Shown here piece after piece: positions 1-9,579 of a stretch of 64,000 bases of DNA. The position numbers were made by a program, and so were the translations under genes. The DNA is from Winogradskyella sp. GTDB taxonomy: Bacteria; Bacteroidota; Bacteroidia; Flavobacteriales; Flavobacteriaceae. Location: positions 558,001 through 622,000 of the forward strand of contig NZ_RHLG01000001.1 of the NCBI RefSeq assembly GCF_003712105.1, read 5' to 3'. The notes below the pieces were generated by a model. It was not told the DNA's origin and did no database searches. It was given only the letters and a program-made list of their open reading frames with translations. Each line of letters begins with the position of its first letter. Positions within the stretch are counted from its first letter, which is position 1.

Positions 1-182
1 CCTAAAAACTTCAAATAAGGTAAAACTTCATTAGATACATATTCGCCACAAACCTTATGTTTTGGGTAGGTGTTTTTTTCAATTAAAGCAACATAAAACC
101 CGTGTTTAGATAAATGTATGGCGCTGGTTAACCCAGCCAAACCGCCACCAATTATTACAACATCTGTTTTGGTTTTATGCAT
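1..182 (-). CDS. FAD-dependent oxidoreductase, N-terminal part (runs off the window)
   Basis: Reading leftwards from the ATG at 182, 60 codons are visible before the window edge. The protein opens with a classic dinucleotide-binding Rossmann segment (VVIIGGGLAGL, residues 8-18), followed by an acidic residue after the second strand (LIEKN) and the segment KVCGEYVSNEVLPYL. This combination is typical of NAD(P)/FAD-dependent oxidoreductases of the geranylgeranyl-reductase type. The ATG overlaps the stop of the upstream YceI gene by one base (TAATG), so the two are likely translationally coupled. In flavobacteria such a flavoenzyme is often found beside a type III polyketide synthase and a methyltransferase. 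Those genes would lie to the left and are not visible here. The enzyme class is well supported; the substrate is unknown. Confidence 0.8.
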   Translation of the reverse strand, partial: MHKTKTDVVIIGGGLAGLTSAIHLSKHGFYVALIEKNTYPKHKVCGEYVSNEVLPYLKFL

Positions 183-697
183 TATATGCTTTCGATATGA
201 ACAACTTTAATTTTAACCGTTTTACCCATTACTAAACTACCGCCACCGACATCAAAATCCCTACGATTAATTTCGAATTCTGAACTAATTTTCCGTTTGC
301 TATTGGTTTTGGACACAGTAATCGGAATCGTAATAAGTTTTGTTTTCCCTTTTATCATCAAATTAGCTTTTACTGTATATGAGTTTGAAGACTTCTTATT
401 TATGGTTTTGCTAATAAGTGTAATTTTCGGGTGGTTTTTAATGTTGAAATAATCCTCTTCTAACAGATGTTCATCTCTGCTGTTAATACCTGTTTCTATA
501 GACTTAACAGTGATTTCACCACGTATAGATTCTAGGGTGTTTGAAGTGTCAAATTTTGAAGTAATTGAAAAGGTATTGAAATGCCCATCGACATTTACGC
601 CCAGGTTTTTAATTATAAAATCTACCCGTGAGTTGTCTTGCGAAAACCCCCAATTAAAGGCAAATACAAGCAGGGCTAATAGTTGAATCTTCTTCAT
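182..697 (-). CDS. YceI family secreted protein
   Basis: This is a 171-residue protein with an N-terminal signal peptide (about residues 1-19, ending GFSQ). The rest matches the YceI lipocalin-like fold: an early segment VDFIIKNLGVNVDGHF, a central E-I-T-V-K-S-I-E-T-G strand and NSRDEHL motif, a KITLISKTI strand, and the closing RRDFDVGGGS segment. YceI proteins bind long-chain isoprenoid or amphiphilic ligands in the periplasm in the characterised cases. Its stop overlaps the start of the downstream FAD oxidoreductase (TAATG), so it may supply or hold a lipid substrate for that enzyme; this is inference. The gap of 56 bases to the upstream Gre-like gene allows co-transcription. Confidence 0.88.
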   Translation of the reverse strand: MKKIQLLALLVFAFNWGFSQDNSRVDFIIKNLGVNVDGHFNTFSITSKFDTSNTLESIRGEITVKSIETGINSRDEHLLEEDYFNIKNHPKITLISKTINKKSSNSYTVKANLMIKGKTKLITIPITVSKTNSKRKISSEFEINRRDFDVGGGSLVMGKTVKIKVVHIESI

Positions 698-753
698 TTC
701 TTTTTAGCCTCAAGGTACACAGAATTATACAATCTATTCTGCGTTTAACATAT

Positions 754-1203
754 TTATAAAACTTGTTCTATTTTGAATGTTTGACCTCTAAACGAAATTG
801 TATCGTTTACTTTTTTAGATATAAGCAGTTTTCCTATCGGAGTTGCTAACGAAATGGCATAAAAACTTTCGTCTTTAAATTTAATTTCTCCAGCACTTAT
901 AGCAATAAAGTAATTACCATTTGTTGTTTTTACAACACTTCCTAAAGCAACTACATCGTTCGTGGTTTTTGGGTTAATTCGTTGTAATAATTCAATTTGT
1001 TTTTGAAGCTCTGCTAGTTGCTGTCCTGCTTTTTCTCTTTCAAGCTGCAGCATTGCTCGACCTGTTTCATGTTTATCGCCAGCAGTACTTTTAGTTTCGG
1101 ATTGTAATGCATTTTGAACATTTGCAATTGTTTTTTGAATAACCTTTAAGCGTTGGTTTAAAATATCTTGGCACTGATTGTATAATTGATTTTTTAATTC
1201 CAT
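754..1203 (-). CDS. GreA/GreB-like transcription elongation factor family protein
   Basis: This 149-residue protein has a helical, charged N-terminal half (residues 1-75, including KSTAGDKHETGRAMLQLE) that looks like the Gre-type antiparallel coiled coil. Its C-terminal half (about 85-149) has the FKBP-like pattern of Gre factors: VALGSVVKTTNGNYFIAIS, then ATPIGKLLISKKVNDTISF. The PIGKLLISKKVND stretch matches the end of GreA. Close relatives in flavobacterial databases are often labelled 3-oxoacyl-ACP synthase, but nothing here resembles a thiolase fold and the length is far too short. It starts 3 bases after the DAO gene stop, so the two form an operon. It may act on RNA polymerase, but the acidic tip residues of GreA are not obvious, so the exact role is uncertain. 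Confidence 0.75.
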   Translation of the reverse strand: MELKNQLYNQCQDILNQRLKVIQKTIANVQNALQSETKSTAGDKHETGRAMLQLEREKAGQQLAELQKQIELLQRINPKTTNDVVALGSVVKTTNGNYFIAISAGEIKFKDESFYAISLATPIGKLLISKKVNDTISFRGQTFKIEQVL

Positions 1204-1206
1204 TGG

Positions 1207-2319
1207 TCAAAGCAAATTACCCAAATCTCTACCAACCAAGCTTCCAATAGCTACTCCCATGCCGCCTAAACGCACACCACAGTATACATTGTTGCTTAAC
1301 TGTTTTAGAATAGGTTTCTTTTGAGTGCCAACACCCATTATGCCAGACCAGTAATGATCTATTTTAACATCATGATTTGGTAAAATTGTAGTTGCCAAAA
1401 GCTCTTTTAGTTTGTTTTTTACAATTTCGGTTTGTCCAAAATCGGTGGTTTCTTCGGTCTTAAAATCTAGGTTTCGCCCACCACCAAGCAAAATTCTATT
1501 ATCGATATTTCTGAAATAATAATAGCCTCTATCTAAATGAAACGTTCCTTTTATATTTAAGTTTTCAATAGGTTCCGTTATGAGAACTTGTGCTCGTGCA
1601 GGTTTTACATTTTCATCTAATAACTTTGATGCAAAACCATTAGTGGCAATCAATAATTTTGCTGTTGTAAATTCGAATTCTCTTGTTTTGAGTTTAACGG
1701 AATTTACATCTTCAGAAAATGATTCAACTTCGATTGCATTTAAGATTTTGATGTTATTGTCTTGAACTAATTTAATCAGAGACAGCATCATTTTTCCTGT
1801 ATCTAGTTGGCCTTCAAACTGATTAAAACTGATTTTAGAATTCACATTTTGAAAACCAAAGCTGTTATCCTTAAAGTGAAAAACATCAGAGTTGAAAATA
1901 GGTTGCAGCAGCTTATTTATATAGTCCTTTTTATGCACACATTCTTTATAAAGCACTTCATCTTCCTCCGAAAACAATTCATAACCACCAAGTTCGTGAT
2001 AGACAATTGATGTGTCTCCCAAGGTTTCTCGCAATAAATTTAACCCATCAATACGTTGCTTTACTAATTGAATAACTTCATCTTCCGAATGCGATTTTAA
2101 GTCCTCAATTATTTCACTCAAACTGCCAAAGCATGCAAAACCAGCATTTTTAGTACTTGCGCCTTGAGGTAAAACCCCTTTTTCTAGAACAAGGATTTTA
2201 GATTTAGGGAATCGTTGTTTGAGATGAAGTGCGCAACTAAGCCCAACTATACCACTACCAACTATCGTAAAATCGACATTAGTTAACCAAGATTTTATTT
2301 CCCAATAGGATAGGTTCAT
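1207..2319 (-). CDS. FAD-dependent oxidoreductase, DAO family
   Basis: This is a 370-residue flavoprotein of the D-amino-acid oxidase / glycine oxidase type. The FAD-binding GSGIVG motif is at residues 21-26, followed by an ILVLEKG strand with the ribose-binding glutamate, then the conserved STKNAGFACFGS segment. The C-terminal FAD contact is visible as ILLGGGRNLDF and VRLGGMGVAIGS. There is no signal peptide, so it should be cytoplasmic. It probably oxidises a secondary or primary amine or a hydroxy acid, and the substrate cannot be read from sequence. It is the first gene of a minus-strand unit with the Gre-like gene 3 bases downstream. Confidence 0.85.
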   Translation of the reverse strand: MNLSYWEIKSWLTNVDFTIVGSGIVGLSCALHLKQRFPKSKILVLEKGVLPQGASTKNAGFACFGSLSEIIEDLKSHSEDEVIQLVKQRIDGLNLLRETLGDTSIVYHELGGYELFSEEDEVLYKECVHKKDYINKLLQPIFNSDVFHFKDNSFGFQNVNSKISFNQFEGQLDTGKMMLSLIKLVQDNNIKILNAIEVESFSEDVNSVKLKTREFEFTTAKLLIATNGFASKLLDENVKPARAQVLITEPIENLNIKGTFHLDRGYYYFRNIDNRILLGGGRNLDFKTEETTDFGQTEIVKNKLKELLATTILPNHDVKIDHYWSGIMGVGTQKKPILKQLSNNVYCGVRLGGMGVAIGSLVGRDLGNLL

Positions 2320-2390
2320 AGGATAAAAAAGGCTTTTAAATACAAACTTGAAATTATAAAAAATAAACTTAAAGATTGAGTTTATAATGT

Positions 2391-2419
2391 AAAAAGCTCG
2401 GTAATAAATACCGAGCCTT
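2391..2419 (-). terminator. Rho-independent terminator after the T9SS protein gene
   Basis: A perfect 7-bp stem GCTCGGT / ACCGAGC (2396-2402 and 2410-2416) with a 7-base loop is followed on the minus strand by TTTTT (2395-2391). It lies 40 bases beyond the stop at 2458 and separates this gene from the DAO operon. Confidence 0.85.
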
Positions 2420-2457
2420 CTCCACTAGATTGGTCAGAAAATTTCCTAACCAATAAA

Positions 2458-4896
2458 TTAATATTTTATAATCCTTCTGATAATACTTTGTCCTTGATTG
2501 TTTTCAGCTTTAACAAAATACACGCCTTTATTAAAATTCTCTATAGAGAATTCCCTATTCTGGGTTTCCATCATTAAACGTCCATTTATATCATACACCA
2601 AGACATTCATTATTGTATTATTATTAATGGTCAAATTACCTTTAGTTGGATTAGGAAAAATATTTATAGACAATAATTCATTATCAGATGTTGACAATGA
2701 TTCGTCTGTAACGGTAAGAACTAGCTCTTCTGAATTGCGACATGTGATATCAAAATCATACACAAACCCATTGAAGGAAGCAGTTGTTGTGGCTGGTAAA
2801 TTACAAAGGTCTATAGTATCACCAAATCCTGGCGTATTCAAAACAATAAATTCGTCATTAATTGATGGTGAAAAGCCTAATGTAATATTTATGCTTCCGT
2901 TTAAATTTGCATCGCCGTCAATTGTCAATAAATCATAATCTACGCCTTGTACAGCTCCATTTATTTCTATTTCTAAAACTGAAGATGGATTAGAATTATA
3001 TTCATTTACAAAACTTAAGGTTCCTGGTGATGCCCCTGGTGAAAATGTTCCGTTATTGATAAAATTAGAAACATTTGACGAAACGGTTAAAGTTCCATTA
3101 CCTTTTATAATCCCAGAATTTTCATTAGTCAAAACACCACTAAAACTGATTCCGTTTTGGATCACATCAATAACTCCAGAATTATTGACTTGTGCGCTAA
3201 CCACTACTGTACCGCTTGCTGCATTAGCATTTAATGTTCCCATATTATTCAACATATTTGGTGCTAAACCGCTAGTTGAAATTCCACCAAAATTGTTAAG
3301 TAAATCTATAGTTCCTGAAGCGTTATTGTTTAAAACAGAGTCTGTTCCTATAAAAATATCTCCTCCGCTTGAAAATTCAATTAAACCATTATTATTGAGT
3401 ACAGTTGAGCCAAAAATAAAAACGTTTGTAACAGTTTCTCGCTTAATAGTGACATTGTTGTTTAATGTTCCTCCACCAACGAGATTTCCTTGGTTCCATT
3501 TAACCACTGAGCCCGAAGAAAAATTAAATGTCACATTATTTGAAACGGTTATCTCATTATTCCAATTCAAGTCACCTGTTAATGTTCCTTCTAATTGTCC
3601 GTCAATAGAAAATGGAGATACCCAATTGAAAATTCCGCCTGCAAGCACATTATATGTTCCGCCATTTAAAACAATACTTGTGTTGCTGAAATTCAAAGTG
3701 CCAGAATTAACTTGAATAGTTCCGTTGTTGTTATTTAACGGCGCATTAATTGTACCTACATCACCTTGAGAAGATTGGTTGCTGCTTATAACTCCTAAGT
3801 TGTTGAAAAAATGCGGAGCGCTTCCGCTTGTAGCGATAGCGGAACCATTACCTTGAAAATCAATAACGCCCGAAATACTATTATTTAATGTTGAGTTTGT
3901 GCCGATGAAAATGTCGCCAGTACTGGTCATTTCTATTTGCCCTAAGTTGTCTAAAGTTGTGCCATTAAAAATAAAACCAATAGCGGTGTTTTTTTGAATC
4001 AAAGATTGATTAACGAGATTACCACCACCTTCAAGGTCTCCTGCATTCCAGATAATTTTTTGGTTTCCTGTAAATGCAAAAACTGCTGTAGTTGACGGAG
4101 AAACAACCACATCATTACTCCATGTTAAATCTCCTAGAATACTGCCTGAAACTGTTCCTAGAATAGTAGTTACTCCATTCCACTCTACGGCTGCTCCTGC
4201 GGCAATATTAAACGTGCCTCCATTTAAGTTTAGAGCGCTAGTGTTTAGTTCTAATGTTCCTGTATCAATTTGAAAAATTCCATCATGATTAATTAATTGA
4301 CCGCTAATTTGAACCTCATCTGTTGGATTTGGAAGCGTTGTTTTAATAGTACCAAAGTTATTGAAGGCATTTGGCGGAGAACCAACTCCAACAATTTGAG
4401 TAGCTGAACCTTGAAAATCAATTATACCTGTTCCTGAATTGTTTAATACGCTATTATTTACAATTCCAATCCGTCCACTTCCTATGAGGTTAATTGTTCC
4501 AGGATTATTTAAAACCGCTGAACCACCAATATCAAAAGAACTAAACGACATATTAATAGTTCCGCTATTAAGCAGTATGCCTGGCCCAGATAAATCGCCC
4601 GATGACCAATTGACCACAACATTATCTTCAAATTCAGAATCGACTGCTATTATTAGAGATTCTGTAACATTCAGTGTAGAGTTTCCTTGAACTTCTATAG
4701 ACCTAATATCTGCTGGTGTATCTAAGGTAACTGTGAATCCCGTTGGTATTAAAACATCCTCAGATGAGTCTGGCACATTTCCTGACCAGTTATCCGCATT
4801 AGACCATAGGTCGTCTATATTTCCAGTCCAAACATTTTGAGAGTTTGAATAAATAGAAATAAATAAAAAGATTGAGAAAAGTAATTTTGTTTTCAT
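2458..4896 (-). CDS. T9SS type A sorting domain protein with internal repeats (secreted)
   Basis: This is an 812-residue secreted protein. A signal peptide covers residues 1-19 (ends SNSQ). The last about 75 residues form a type A Por secretion C-terminal domain (INIFPNPTKGNLTI, VYDINGRLM, FNKGVYFVKAENNQG, ending RRIIKY). This means export by the type IX secretion system and attachment to, or release from, the cell surface. The middle is built from about three copies of a roughly 180-190-residue unit rich in N, G, S and T. Shared phrases are VxWNxGDLxGGG, DIFIGTxSxLNN and LNGGTxNxxAG, which suggest a long beta-helix or autotransporter-like stalk. No catalytic motif is visible, so it may be an adhesin or surface-layer protein. 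A hairpin precedes the start codon. Confidence 0.85.
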   Translation of the reverse strand: MKTKLLFSIFLFISIYSNSQNVWTGNIDDLWSNADNWSGNVPDSSEDVLIPTGFTVTLDTPADIRSIEVQGNSTLNVTESLIIAVDSEFEDNVVVNWSSGDLSGPGILLNSGTINMSFSSFDIGGSAVLNNPGTINLIGSGRIGIVNNSVLNNSGTGIIDFQGSATQIVGVGSPPNAFNNFGTIKTTLPNPTDEVQISGQLINHDGIFQIDTGTLELNTSALNLNGGTFNIAAGAAVEWNGVTTILGTVSGSILGDLTWSNDVVVSPSTTAVFAFTGNQKIIWNAGDLEGGGNLVNQSLIQKNTAIGFIFNGTTLDNLGQIEMTSTGDIFIGTNSTLNNSISGVIDFQGNGSAIATSGSAPHFFNNLGVISSNQSSQGDVGTINAPLNNNNGTIQVNSGTLNFSNTSIVLNGGTYNVLAGGIFNWVSPFSIDGQLEGTLTGDLNWNNEITVSNNVTFNFSSGSVVKWNQGNLVGGGTLNNNVTIKRETVTNVFIFGSTVLNNNGLIEFSSGGDIFIGTDSVLNNNASGTIDLLNNFGGISTSGLAPNMLNNMGTLNANAASGTVVVSAQVNNSGVIDVIQNGISFSGVLTNENSGIIKGNGTLTVSSNVSNFINNGTFSPGASPGTLSFVNEYNSNPSSVLEIEINGAVQGVDYDLLTIDGDANLNGSINITLGFSPSINDEFIVLNTPGFGDTIDLCNLPATTTASFNGFVYDFDITCRNSEELVLTVTDESLSTSDNELLSINIFPNPTKGNLTINNNTIMNVLVYDINGRLMMETQNREFSIENFNKGVYFVKAENNQGQSIIRRIIKY

Positions 4897-4899
4897 AGT

Positions 4900-4919
4900 G
4901 GAGAAATTTAAAATTCTCC
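4900..4919 (-). promoter_or_regulatory. Inverted repeat in the leader of the T9SS protein gene
   Basis: GGAGAA (4900-4905) and TTCTCC (4914-4919) face each other across 8 bases just upstream of the start codon at 4896. On the transcript the distal arm reads GGAGAA, which resembles a Shine-Dalgarno sequence but would be held in the stem. A role in translational control is inference. Confidence 0.4.
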
Positions 4920-4994
4920 TGTAAAGCTATGTGCTTAAAGGCATTGCTAAGATTAAAATGTGATAACTGACGCAAAAAACAACATAACTAACCG

Positions 4995-7664
4995 TTAGTG
5001 CTTTTCGATGTTGGATTTAAATGTTCTTGAAATTGGGATTTCGAAATTAGGGTGTAAAACTACTGATGTGCTGTTTTGGGATTTAATATGGTTTTTGTTA
5101 ACCACATAAGAACGATGAACACGAACAAAGTTTGGTGGTAATTCTTCTAATACATCCTTGAGTTTATTTCTATCTATTATTGTTTTTCCTTCTGTAATAA
5201 ACTCTAGATAATTACCATCGGATTTAATATAGACGAGTTGGTCTAAATATATCTTCGATTTGTTATTGAGTATTATTGAAACGCGCTCAACCTTTTTAGC
5301 AATTTGATATTTTTCTTTTTCTACTTCTTTTATTCTGGTACGATATTTTTTAAGACTCTGAAACAACTTAAACAACCCTATAATGCTTAATATGTAAATT
5401 ACATATGCTGTGTTGGTCCTCCAAAAAGGAGGTTTTATTTTAATGGTTATTGTCTTTCCGTTACTATTATATAAACCATCATTATTTGCTGAAGTCACAT
5501 TAAACTCATATGACCCAAAAGGTAGCTTAACATATCTAGCTGCTATCGGCTGATTATTAACAACCCAGTCTGGATCATAACCTGCCATTTTGTATTTATA
5601 AGTGTTCTGTGAAGAATTTGTGAAGTTTAACCCAACATAAGATATTTCAATTGTATTGTACTTCCATGGTAGCGTTATGGGTTTTTCAAAATCTGTATAT
5701 ATAATAGAACTATCAGATGCAACAGCTTTGAGTTTGGTGATATGTACAAAAGGTGTGTTTGGATTCTCCTTTTTTATGTTTTTTGGGATAAATTTAGTAA
5801 TCCCATTTGTGCCTCCAAACCATAAATCACCATCTTGAGTTTTTATGGCTGACTTTCTGTTAAACTCTAAGTTTTTTAATCCGTTTTTATTGGTGAAATA
5901 TCGTGATATCTTATGTGTTGGATTATACAATTTTATTCCAGTGTCAGAACCCATCCAAAAATGACCATCATCGTCTTTGATAATGCTAAAAACGACCTGA
6001 TTATCTTCTAATACAGGTGTAATCATCAAATCGTCTAGTGTAAGTTTGTAAAGACCCTGATTAGAGCCTATCCAAAGCGTGTCGTTATCTGCAAGAAGGT
6101 CCCAAATTGGAGCTTCAAATTGTTGTGGTAAATCATTTTGAGAAGCAACTTTTACTTTAATGGTTTTATGTGTTGTTTTATCCAATGCTAATAAGCCTTC
6201 GCCTTCAGTTGCAATAAAAATATAATTGCCTAAAGTTTCTAATTTCTGAATTCCAGAGTGTTCCATAAATTCATTAAGAGGAAAAGATTTAACAACGTCT
6301 CCGTTGCTTTTATTTACTTGGTGAATGGCTCTATAAGATGATATCCAGATAAAATTATCTTTAGTATTAAGAATAGAAAAGCTTATGTTTTTATCTAATT
6401 CTTGGATTGGCAATTCAATCATATCAAACTTTAAGTCTATTGGGTTAAAACATACCAATCCATTGTTCGTCGCCAACCAAATTGGAAGTTTACTTTCAGG
6501 AATTTCTTCTATATCCCAAACATATTTCACATGGTTTTTAATTGCTTCTGGGAACACTAACCGTTTTGATACTTCGGAATTATTTGAGATAAAATGAATA
6601 CCATTACCAAATGTGTTGGCAAAAATCCCTGATTGGGAGCTATACAAACCCATTATTATATTCTCAGCGTCTTCTGCTTCAAGTTGTTTATGCCTAAAGT
6701 GTTTTCTGTTGATATCATAATGCATTACTCCGGAAAGTGTGCCAACCCAAATGCCGCCAAAGTTATCTTTGTAAAGGCTTCGTATTTGATTGGACAATGC
6801 CGATGTCCCTAGCTTTATTTTCTGAAGCGATTTGCCCTTATAATTATATTCAAAAAGCCCTTGGTTTGTGCCTAACCAAATGCTATGATCATTTAACTCA
6901 ATTAAACTATTTGGCTCAGGGTTATCAGGTAAAACAGGCAGGTAATTAACGCGTATTGAATCTATACTTTTATTTACATGTTTTGGCAGCCATAAGCTTT
7001 TAGATCTTTTTCCGTAGTCTAAGTACTTTCGGATTAAATTAGTGTCATTAAATATTTGCTCACTTTTATTATTCTTAGTGTCGTAAGAGTAAAAATCACC
7101 ATTATCATTTTTATAATACATCTTTCCTTTAATAATTACCATAAAAGGTGTCAAGACCGAACTATAAACAACTTTATATTCGTGTGTTTTAGAATTGAAG
7201 TAAATAATATCGTTTAGTGTATTCATCCAAATGTTACCTTCTTTATCAAGGCTCATATTCATGATTTCGAGGTTCATGATTTTTGACCTGTCAAAAACCG
7301 TAATTTGACTGAATTTATTTTCAGCACGATTATAAAGATTTAACCCATTTTTTGTGCCTACCCAAAGATTTCCGCTGTTGTCCTCAATAATTGATCTTAC
7401 TACACTTGAGGATAATCCTTCTTCTGAATTAGGAATATTAAAGAACTTCTTTACTATATATCCATCAAATTTGTTTAATCCATTATCAGTGCCAAACCAT
7501 ATGTAGCCATCTTTATCTTGTAAAATGTCGTAAATCACATTGTTAGACAAACCATGTTCTGTAGTTATGGTTTTAAACAAAAGTGTTTTTTCATTTACCT
7601 GAGAATACACTGCTAGGTAATTAAAAAAAACAAGAAGAATAATATGTTTTCTTTTAAACCTCAA
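4995..7664 (-). CDS. Membrane beta-propeller sensor with LytTR DNA-binding domain
   Basis: This 889-residue regulator combines a periplasmic sensor and a cytoplasmic DNA-binding domain in one chain. It opens with a signal peptide (about 1-21). Repeated Reg_prop propeller units follow (D-x-D-G-x-I-W-F-G-T-x-N-G-L pattern, first about residues 48-64), filling most of residues 30-680. Next come a Y_Y_Y domain (about 690-750), one transmembrane helix (about 757-777), a short coiled linker, and a LytTR domain (about 795-889, with YIKSDGNYLEF and RVHRSYVVN). There is no histidine kinase or receiver domain, so it differs from the usual hybrid two-component proteins and should act as a one-component regulator. 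The start is TTG; no better ATG exists before the signal peptide. It lies directly upstream of the T9SS gene in the same direction, a plausible target. Confidence 0.82.
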   Translation of the reverse strand: MRFKRKHIILLVFFNYLAVYSQVNEKTLLFKTITTEHGLSNNVIYDILQDKDGYIWFGTDNGLNKFDGYIVKKFFNIPNSEEGLSSSVVRSIIEDNSGNLWVGTKNGLNLYNRAENKFSQITVFDRSKIMNLEIMNMSLDKEGNIWMNTLNDIIYFNSKTHEYKVVYSSVLTPFMVIIKGKMYYKNDNGDFYSYDTKNNKSEQIFNDTNLIRKYLDYGKRSKSLWLPKHVNKSIDSIRVNYLPVLPDNPEPNSLIELNDHSIWLGTNQGLFEYNYKGKSLQKIKLGTSALSNQIRSLYKDNFGGIWVGTLSGVMHYDINRKHFRHKQLEAEDAENIIMGLYSSQSGIFANTFGNGIHFISNNSEVSKRLVFPEAIKNHVKYVWDIEEIPESKLPIWLATNNGLVCFNPIDLKFDMIELPIQELDKNISFSILNTKDNFIWISSYRAIHQVNKSNGDVVKSFPLNEFMEHSGIQKLETLGNYIFIATEGEGLLALDKTTHKTIKVKVASQNDLPQQFEAPIWDLLADNDTLWIGSNQGLYKLTLDDLMITPVLEDNQVVFSIIKDDDGHFWMGSDTGIKLYNPTHKISRYFTNKNGLKNLEFNRKSAIKTQDGDLWFGGTNGITKFIPKNIKKENPNTPFVHITKLKAVASDSSIIYTDFEKPITLPWKYNTIEISYVGLNFTNSSQNTYKYKMAGYDPDWVVNNQPIAARYVKLPFGSYEFNVTSANNDGLYNSNGKTITIKIKPPFWRTNTAYVIYILSIIGLFKLFQSLKKYRTRIKEVEKEKYQIAKKVERVSIILNNKSKIYLDQLVYIKSDGNYLEFITEGKTIIDRNKLKDVLEELPPNFVRVHRSYVVNKNHIKSQNSTSVVLHPNFEIPISRTFKSNIEKH

Positions 7665-7750
7665 TTATAGATTTATAGGAGATGCTCTTAAGTTACTGAA
7701 GCTCTAAATTAAAAGAAAACTAAAAACGATAAAAGTAAATGTCTAATCTT

Positions 7751-7771
7751 TAAGCTTAATCATTAAGCTTT
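7751..7771. repeat. Inverted repeat across the lepA stop codon
   Basis: TAAGCTTAAT (7751-7760) and ATTAAGCTTT (7762-7771) are nearly perfect inverted arms around one base. They overlap the last codons and stop of lepA at 7756. The repeat may be part of transcription termination, but there is no strong T-run. Confidence 0.4.
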
Positions 7772-9552
7772 AACACTGCCATAAATGCTTGTTGCGGGAT
7801 TTCTACATTACCTACTTGGCGCATACGCTTTTTACCTTTTTTCTGTTTTTCTAAAAGCTTACGCTTACGCGATATATCACCACCGTAACATTTGGCTGTT
7901 ACATCTTTACGCAAAGCCTTAATAGTTTCCCTTGCAATAATTTTAGCGCCAATTGCGGCCTGTACAGGAATATCGAACTGTTGTCTTGGAATCAGCTCTT
8001 TAAGTTTTTCTGTCATCTTTTTACCAATGGTATAAGCGTTATCTGCATGAACAAGCGCAGATAAAGCATCTACCGTTTGACTATTTAATAGAATGTCTAC
8101 ACGCACAAGTTTTGAAGCCCTTAATCCAATTGGCGAATAATCGAAAGATGCATACCCTTTAGAAACTGTTTTTAATCTATCGTAAAAATCGAATACAATT
8201 TCGGCCAAAGGCATATCAAAACTCAACTCCACACGCTCAGTTGTTAAATAGGTTTGGTTGGTGATTTGCCCGCGTTTTTCGATACACAAACTCATAACTG
8301 GACCAACAAAATCGGCCTTAGTAATTATGGTAGCTTTAATATACGGTTCTTCTACCCTATTCAATGTTGACGGTTCGGGTAAGTCTGATGGATTATTAAC
8401 AATAATAATATCATCTGGGTTCTTATTGGTAAAGGCATGATAACTAACGTTAGGTACCGTGGTAATTACAGTCATGTTAAATTCACGCTCCAAACGCTCT
8501 TGAATAATTTCTAAGTGTAACATTCCTAAGAACCCGCAGCGGAAGCCAAAGCCAAGTGCTGCTGAACTTTCAGGAGCAAAAACCAATGACGCATCATTAA
8601 GCTGAAGCTTTTCCATAGAAGCTCTAAGCTCTTCGTAATCTTCAGTATCTACTGGATAAATACCAGCAAAAACCATGGGCTTTACATCTTCAAAGCCTTC
8701 AACTGCATTTGTTGTTGGGTTTTTTGCATCCGTAATCGTGTCTCCTACTTTTACTTCTCTTGCATCTTTAATTCCTGTAATTAAGTAGCCAACATCTCCA
8801 GCTTTAATTTCGTTCTTTTTAACCTGATTTAATTTTAGCGTTCCTACTTCATCTGCAAAATAGGTTTTGCCAGTAGCAATAAACTTAATCTGCTGACCTT
8901 TTCTAATCGATCCATTTATTACTCTAAAATAAGTTTCTACACCTCGAAACGGATTATAGACAGAGTCGAATATTAAAGCCTGTAATGACTCATTGGGTTC
9001 GCCTTGTGGTGCTGGAATTCGTTCAATAATAGCTGTTAAAATGTCTTCAATTCCTATACCTGTTTTTGCGCTGGCCGGTATTACTTCTTCAGCGTCGCAA
9101 CCTAACAAGTCAACAATATCGTCCGTTACCTCTTCTGGATTTGCACTTGGTAAATCTACCTTATTAAGAACAGGAATAATCTCTAAATCATTCTCTAGAG
9201 CTAAGTATAAGTTTGAAATGGTTTGCGCTTGAATGCTTTGTGCGGCATCCACAACTAATAATGCGCCCTCACAAGCGGCAATAGACCGTGACACTTCATA
9301 AGAAAAATCAACATGTCCAGGAGTGTCTATTAGATTCAAAATGTACTCTTGACCTTCATATGTATATTCCATTTGAATGGCGTGAGATTTAATAGTTATA
9401 CCTCGTTCACGCTCCAAATCCATATTGTCTAATAACTGATCTTGCTTTTCTCTATCAGTAACAGAACCTGTAAAGTCTAATAATCGGTCAGCCAAGGTGC
9501 TCTTTCCGTGATCAATATGTGCAATAATGCAGAAATTCCTTATGTGCTTCAT
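7756..9552 (-). CDS. lepA: Elongation factor 4 (LepA), ribosomal back-translocase GTPase
   Basis: This is a 598-residue translational GTPase of normal LepA length. The P-loop [15 protein letters not shown] is near residues 10-24, with switch motifs RERGITIKS and DTPGHVDF and the guanine-specificity motif NKVDLP. EF-G-like domains follow, including the [14 protein letters not shown] segment. The C-terminal domain specific to LepA is present ([22 protein letters not shown]). It acts on the ribosome, moving or stabilising elongating complexes under stress. The gene stands alone with its own -7 element upstream. A 9-bp inverted repeat overlaps the stop codon. Confidence 0.98.
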   Translation of the reverse strand: MKHIRNFCIIAHIDHGKSTLADRLLDFTGSVTDREKQDQLLDNMDLERERGITIKSHAIQMEYTYEGQEYILNLIDTPGHVDFSYEVSRSIAACEGALLVVDAAQSIQAQTISNLYLALENDLEIIPVLNKVDLPSANPEEVTDDIVDLLGCDAEEVIPASAKTGIGIEDILTAIIERIPAPQGEPNESLQALIFDSVYNPFRGVETYFRVINGSIRKGQQIKFIATGKTYFADEVGTLKLNQVKKNEIKAGDVGYLITGIKDAREVKVGDTITDAKNPTTNAVEGFEDVKPMVFAGIYPVDTEDYEELRASMEKLQLNDASLVFAPESSAALGFGFRCGFLGMLHLEIIQERLEREFNMTVITTVPNVSYHAFTNKNPDDIIIVNNPSDLPEPSTLNRVEEPYIKATIITKADFVGPVMSLCIEKRGQITNQTYLTTERVELSFDMPLAEIVFDFYDRLKTVSKGYASFDYSPIGLRASKLVRVDILLNSQTVDALSALVHADNAYTIGKKMTEKLKELIPRQQFDIPVQAAIGAKIIARETIKALRKDVTAKCYGGDISRKRKLLEKQKKGKKRMRQVGNVEIPQQAFMAVLKLND

Positions 9553-9579
9553 GTAATTCTCTTAAGCAATTTTGATTTG

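Noticed and set aside
3056..3715. Long plus-strand frame (219 codons) opposite the T9SS protein gene
   Set aside because: It lies fully antisense to a gene with a signal peptide and a sorting domain, and its protein shows only composition echoing the repeats. It is a shadow frame.
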